DNA from: Streptomonospora nanhaiensis
Lineage (GTDB): Bacteria > Actinomycetota > Actinomycetes > Streptosporangiales > Streptosporangiaceae
Reading direction: 5' to 3'
Length of the DNA: 64,000 nt
Assembly: GCF_013410565.1 (NCBI RefSeq)
Contig: NZ_JACCFO010000001.1
Location: 2,418,001-2,482,000, forward strand
Positions 61,120 to 64,000 of the stretch are shown piece after piece. A program made the position numbers and the translations under genes. The notes beneath the pieces were generated by a model. The model did not search any database and had not been told where the DNA came from. It saw only the letters and a program-made list of their open reading frames with translations. Within the stretch, counting starts at the first letter, position 1, and each line of letters starts with the position of its first letter.

Positions 61120-63078
61120 TCAGTGCTCGTTGGGGCCGCCGACCGTGGTCTGCTGCACCTGGAGCAGGAACTCGGTGTTGCTCTTGGTGTCCTTCATGCG
61201 CTCCAGCAGGAGTTCGAGGGCCTGCTGGATGTCGAGGGCGTGCAGCACCCGGCGGAGCTTCCAGATGATCTTCAGCTCCTCGTTCGACATGAGGATCTCC
61301 TCCTTGCGGGTGCTGGAGGAAACCACGTCGACCGCGGGGAAGATGCGCTTGTCGGCCAGGGACCGGTTGAGCTTCAGCTCCATGTTGCCGGTGCCCTTGA
61401 ACTCCTCGAAGATGACCTCGTCCATGCGCGAACCGGTCTCGACCAGCGCCGTGGCCAGGATGGTCAGCGACCCGCCGTTCTCGATGTTGCGGGCGGCGCC
61501 GAAGAACCGCTTGGGCGGGTACAGCGCCGTGGAGTCGACACCACCGGAGAGGATGCGCCCGCTCGCCGGGGCGGCGAGGTTGTAGGCGCGGCCCAGGCGG
61601 GTGATGGAGTCGAGCAGGACCACCACGTCCAGGCCCATCTCGACCAGGCGCTTGGCGCGCTCGATGGCAAGCTCGGCGACCGTGGTGTGGTCCTCGGCCG
61701 GACGGTCGAAGGTCGAGTGGATGACCTCGCCCTTGACCGTGCGCTGCATGTCGGTGACCTCTTCGGGCCGTTCGTCGACGAGCACGACCATCAGGTGGGT
61801 CTCGGGGTTGTTCTCGGTGATCGCGTTGGCGATCGCCTGCAGCACCATCGTCTTGCCCGCCTTGGGCGGCGAGACGATGAGCCCGCGCTGCCCCTTGCCG
61901 ATGGGCGCGACCAGGTCGATGATCCGCGTGGTGAGGATGTTCGGCTCGGTCTCCAGGCGCAGGCGGTCCTGCGGGTAGAGCGGGACCAGCTTGGCGAACT
62001 CCGGGCGGCTGCGGGCCTGGTCGGGCGCCATGCCGTTGATGGTGTCGAGCCGGACCAGGGCGTTGAACTTCTCGCGCCGCTCCCCCTCGCGCGGCTGGCG
62101 CACGGCACCGGTGATCGCGTCGCCCTTGCGCAGGCCGTTCTTGCGGACCTGGGCCAGCGAGACGTAGACGTCGTTGGCGCCGGGCAGGTAGCCGGTGGTG
62201 CGCACGAACGCGTAGTTGTCGAGGATGTCCAGGATGCCGGCGACCGGCAGCAGGACGTCGTCGTCGCTGATGACCGGCTCGGTCTCCTGGCGCTCCCCGC
62301 GCCCGGAGCGGCGGTCGCGGCGGTCGCGGCGGCGGCCGCGCCGGCGGCCGGTGCCGAAGTCGTCGTCGCCCCCGCCGCCACCGCGGCCGGTCTGCTGCCC
62401 GCCCTGGCCGCCGCCCTGCTGGGCGGTGTCCTGGGTCGGGGCCTCGGCGGCGGAGTCCTCGCGGCTGCCCCGGTTGCGGCGGTTGCGCTGCCGTTCACGG
62501 CCCCCGCTCTGGCCGGACTGGCCCTGGGAGTCGGAACCGGACTTCTGGGAGTTGGATGTCTTGGTCACGCTGCTCGCGGGGGTAGAGGTGTCGCCGTCCG
62601 ACGGCCGGTTCTGGTCAGTTGCGTCGTCGCCGCGCTTGCGCGTGGTGCGGCGGGTGCGGGCCGGCTTGTCGGTCCGCTCCGCCTGGTCGGCGCCGCCCTC
62701 GCGGGCGGCGGCCTGCTCGGCCGGGGCCGCCTGCGCTGCGGGCTCGCCCGCCTCGGCGGGGGCCTGCTCGGCGCGCTCGGCGGGCTTGCGCCCGGCGGCC
62801 GCCTGCGGCGCCGCGACCGGGCCGCCCTGCTTGGCCTCGATGGCGGTGATGATGTCGTTCTTGCGCATCCGCCCCGTGCCCGTGATACCGAGACTCGACG
62901 CCAGCCGCTGAAGCTCGGTGAGCTTCAGCGCCGACAGGCCCGTGCCTTGGCTGCGCGACCGAGACGGCGTGCTCTTTCTGGATGAGGTCGCGGCGTCGCC
63001 GGCGTCCACATCGGACGCGGTCGAGTTCTGCTGCGTGCTGACCGCCGCGTCCGTGTGGAGTTCGGTGGTGTCGCTCAC
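61120..63078 (-). CDS. rho: transcription termination factor Rho
   Basis: 652 residues from GTG 63078, GGAAGGA upstream. N-terminal Rho_N helices (LSALKLTELQRLASSLGI; RMRKNDIITAIE), then a long Arg/Gly/Asn/Gln-rich insert (about 95-265) typical of actinobacterial Rho, the RNA-binding cold-shock domain (GILDILDNYAFVR...), and the hexameric ATPase with Walker A SPPKAGKT and catalytic VVLVDERPEEVTDM. Ends ALELLLERMKDTKSN. Terminates untranslated transcripts; the insert broadens RNA binding and can promote condensate formation in relatives. Confidence 0.97.
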   Translation of the reverse strand: MSDTTELHTDAAVSTQQNSTASDVDAGDAATSSRKSTPSRSRSQGTGLSALKLTELQRLASSLGITGTGRMRKNDIITAIEAKQGGPVAAPQAAAGRKPAERAEQAPAEAGEPAAQAAPAEQAAAREGGADQAERTDKPARTRRTTRKRGDDATDQNRPSDGDTSTPASSVTKTSNSQKSGSDSQGQSGQSGGRERQRNRRNRGSREDSAAEAPTQDTAQQGGGQGGQQTGRGGGGGDDDFGTGRRRGRRRDRRDRRSGRGERQETEPVISDDDVLLPVAGILDILDNYAFVRTTGYLPGANDVYVSLAQVRKNGLRKGDAITGAVRQPREGERREKFNALVRLDTINGMAPDQARSRPEFAKLVPLYPQDRLRLETEPNILTTRIIDLVAPIGKGQRGLIVSPPKAGKTMVLQAIANAITENNPETHLMVVLVDERPEEVTDMQRTVKGEVIHSTFDRPAEDHTTVAELAIERAKRLVEMGLDVVVLLDSITRLGRAYNLAAPASGRILSGGVDSTALYPPKRFFGAARNIENGGSLTILATALVETGSRMDEVIFEEFKGTGNMELKLNRSLADKRIFPAVDVVSSSTRKEEILMSNEELKIIWKLRRVLHALDIQQALELLLERMKDTKSNTEFLLQVQQTTVGGPNEH

Positions 63079-63508
63079 TAAGGGTCCTTCCCAAGGAGCG
63101 GGCTCAGGCCGTCATGTGTCGGTAACGGCCGGCCCGGTGGTGCGAACCGGCGGGGGGCCGGGTCGGGCGTGCCCCACGCGGATGTCGGGAACCGTTGATT
63201 CCCCTACCCGATCGCGGCGGGCTCCGGGTACAGCCAGGCGTTGGGGCGATGAGTCCGCGGCCGCCGCCCGTGTTCCACGCTGCCGCCGTCCGCCGGCGAG
63301 GCGACGGTGCTGGCGGGGTGATCGGAGCAACGGGCGCTCCGCGAACTCAACACAGTGGTAACCGTGCGCAGCGATCGCATGGCCAAAACCACGTACATCT
63401 CGGACGCGGAAAACACTGTGGCGGATGAGCACACGCCCCGCAACGGGGCAACTGGTGCTTCACCCAGCCTAACATCACCGGAGCCCACAGCTATTCCTTG
63501 ACACGGGT
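63079..63508. other. intergenic region between thrB and rho
   Basis: 430 bp. The rho promoter must lie here; AT-richer patches at 63345-63420 and 63480-63520 are candidates, and a 7-bp CACAGTG/CACTGTG inverted repeat spans 63351-63420. Rho is often autoregulated through its leader, but I see no specific structure. No gene seen. Confidence 0.4.
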
Positions 63509-64000
63509 CTATGTTTCGATCCTCGCTCCTGACGGATCGATGGCTAGGGGGCGTATGTGCCAATGCTTACCCGTTCGCTCTCGAATTGAATCAACCAGGT
63601 CCTCGTGGATTTGCAGGGCAGCCCCGGTTTCCGGGGCGCCCGCCGGGGCCGGCGCGGCGGCCCCGGTGTCGGCGAGGACCAGGACGGTGGGGCCCGCGCC
63701 CGACACCACCGCGGCGAGCCCGTGGACCTTGCGCAGCTCACGAGCGATCCGCAGGCTCTCGGGCATCGCCGGTTCACGGTAGCGCTCGTGGAGGCGGTCC
63801 TCGGTCGCCTCCAGCAGGAGTTCCGGGTGGCCGGAAACGGCCGCGACGAGCAGGGCGGCGCGCCCGGCCGAGAACGCGGCGTCGGCGTGCGGCACGGCCG
63901 CGGGCAGCAGGCCGCGCGCCCGCTCGGTGGACAGCCGCTCAGCGGGCACGCAGGCCACCGGCGCCACGCGCGGGGACACCGGCACGCCGACGGCCCGCCA
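63509..64000 (-). CDS. thrB: homoserine kinase, C-terminal part (runs off window)
   Basis: 163 residues of the C-terminal half are present; the frame is open to the window edge, so the start is outside. GHMP kinase C-terminal features: AAVPHADAAFSAGRAALLVAAV, RLHERYREP, and the glycine motif AVVSGAGPTVLVL. Phosphorylates homoserine for threonine synthesis. From memory, thrB precedes rho in Streptomyces as here. The context and motifs make the identification good even without the ATP loop. Confidence 0.9.
   Translation of the reverse strand, partial: WRAVGVPVSPRVAPVACVPAERLSTERARGLLPAAVPHADAAFSAGRAALLVAAVSGHPELLLEATEDRLHERYREPAMPESLRIARELRKVHGLAAVVSGAGPTVLVLADTGAAAPAPAGAPETGAALQIHEDLVDSIRERTGKHWHIRPLAIDPSGARIET

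Overview
The window is a very GC-rich (about 73% by eye) actinomycete chromosome segment with dense, short-spaced genes, GTG starts, many leaderless promoters, a class E sortase, DUF397/XRE pairs, NucS mismatch repair and a Scy/FilP-like coiled-coil protein beside methylmalonyl-CoA epimerase. The gene order rho, rpmE, prfA, prmC, Sua5, WecA-like transferase, ATP synthase, cob(I)alamin adenosyltransferase, nucS, epimerase, thiolase, meaB, marR, acyl-CoA mutase is, from memory, the order of the Streptomyces core chromosome. Together this suggests Streptosporangiales/Nocardiopsaceae or a close relative. The assignment is inference; no marker gene fixes it.

Layout. 0.1-15.2 kb holds housekeeping and envelope genes on the minus strand: an FkbM methyltransferase, trpS, a receptor-type Ser/Thr kinase, a secreted HExxH metalloprotease, an SF2 helicase, sortase E with an unlisted 55-residue membrane partner, DUF3039, YqgE, malic enzyme, a cytidylate-kinase-like protein and a thioredoxin/TPR chaperone. 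15.2-16.9 kb is a lower-GC island with an XRE/DUF5753 regulator, two tandemly duplicated DUF397 genes, and a divergent small protein with a RanBP2-like zinc finger. 17.0-24.6 kb is the most unusual part: seven small genes, unrecognised by me, surround an isobutyryl-CoA mutase gene (icmA), and each is preceded by nearly the same promoter (TTGYSN, 17 bp, CATSAT). Three of the seven are frameshifted.

24.8-31.3 kb carries acyl-CoA metabolism (marR, meaB, thiolase, epimerase) interrupted by a three-gene plus-strand cassette: a trypsin-like protease, an unknown protein and a Trypco1-type protein, which resembles the protease-centred conflict systems of multicellular bacteria. 31.3-40.7 kb has a polar-growth type coiled-coil protein, a hydrolase, a 3-hydroxyacyl-CoA dehydrogenase, nucS, a secreted M28 peptidase and the B12 adenosyltransferase. 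40.8-50.8 kb is the complete F1Fo ATP synthase operon (I-B-E-F-H-A-G-D-C) headed by a WecA/MraY-like transferase. 51.7-64 kb has an erythromycin-esterase-like protein, a lipoprotein, the Sua5/prmC/prfA/rpmE translation group, a serine hydrolase, a lactate permease, rho and the 3' part of thrB, which runs off the window.

Functional links: IcmA needs adenosylcobalamin, made by the adenosyltransferase at 39.7 kb, and a MeaB-type G-protein chaperone (25.5 kb). The thiolase, dehydrogenase and epimerase handle C4 and methylmalonyl-CoA intermediates of the same network.
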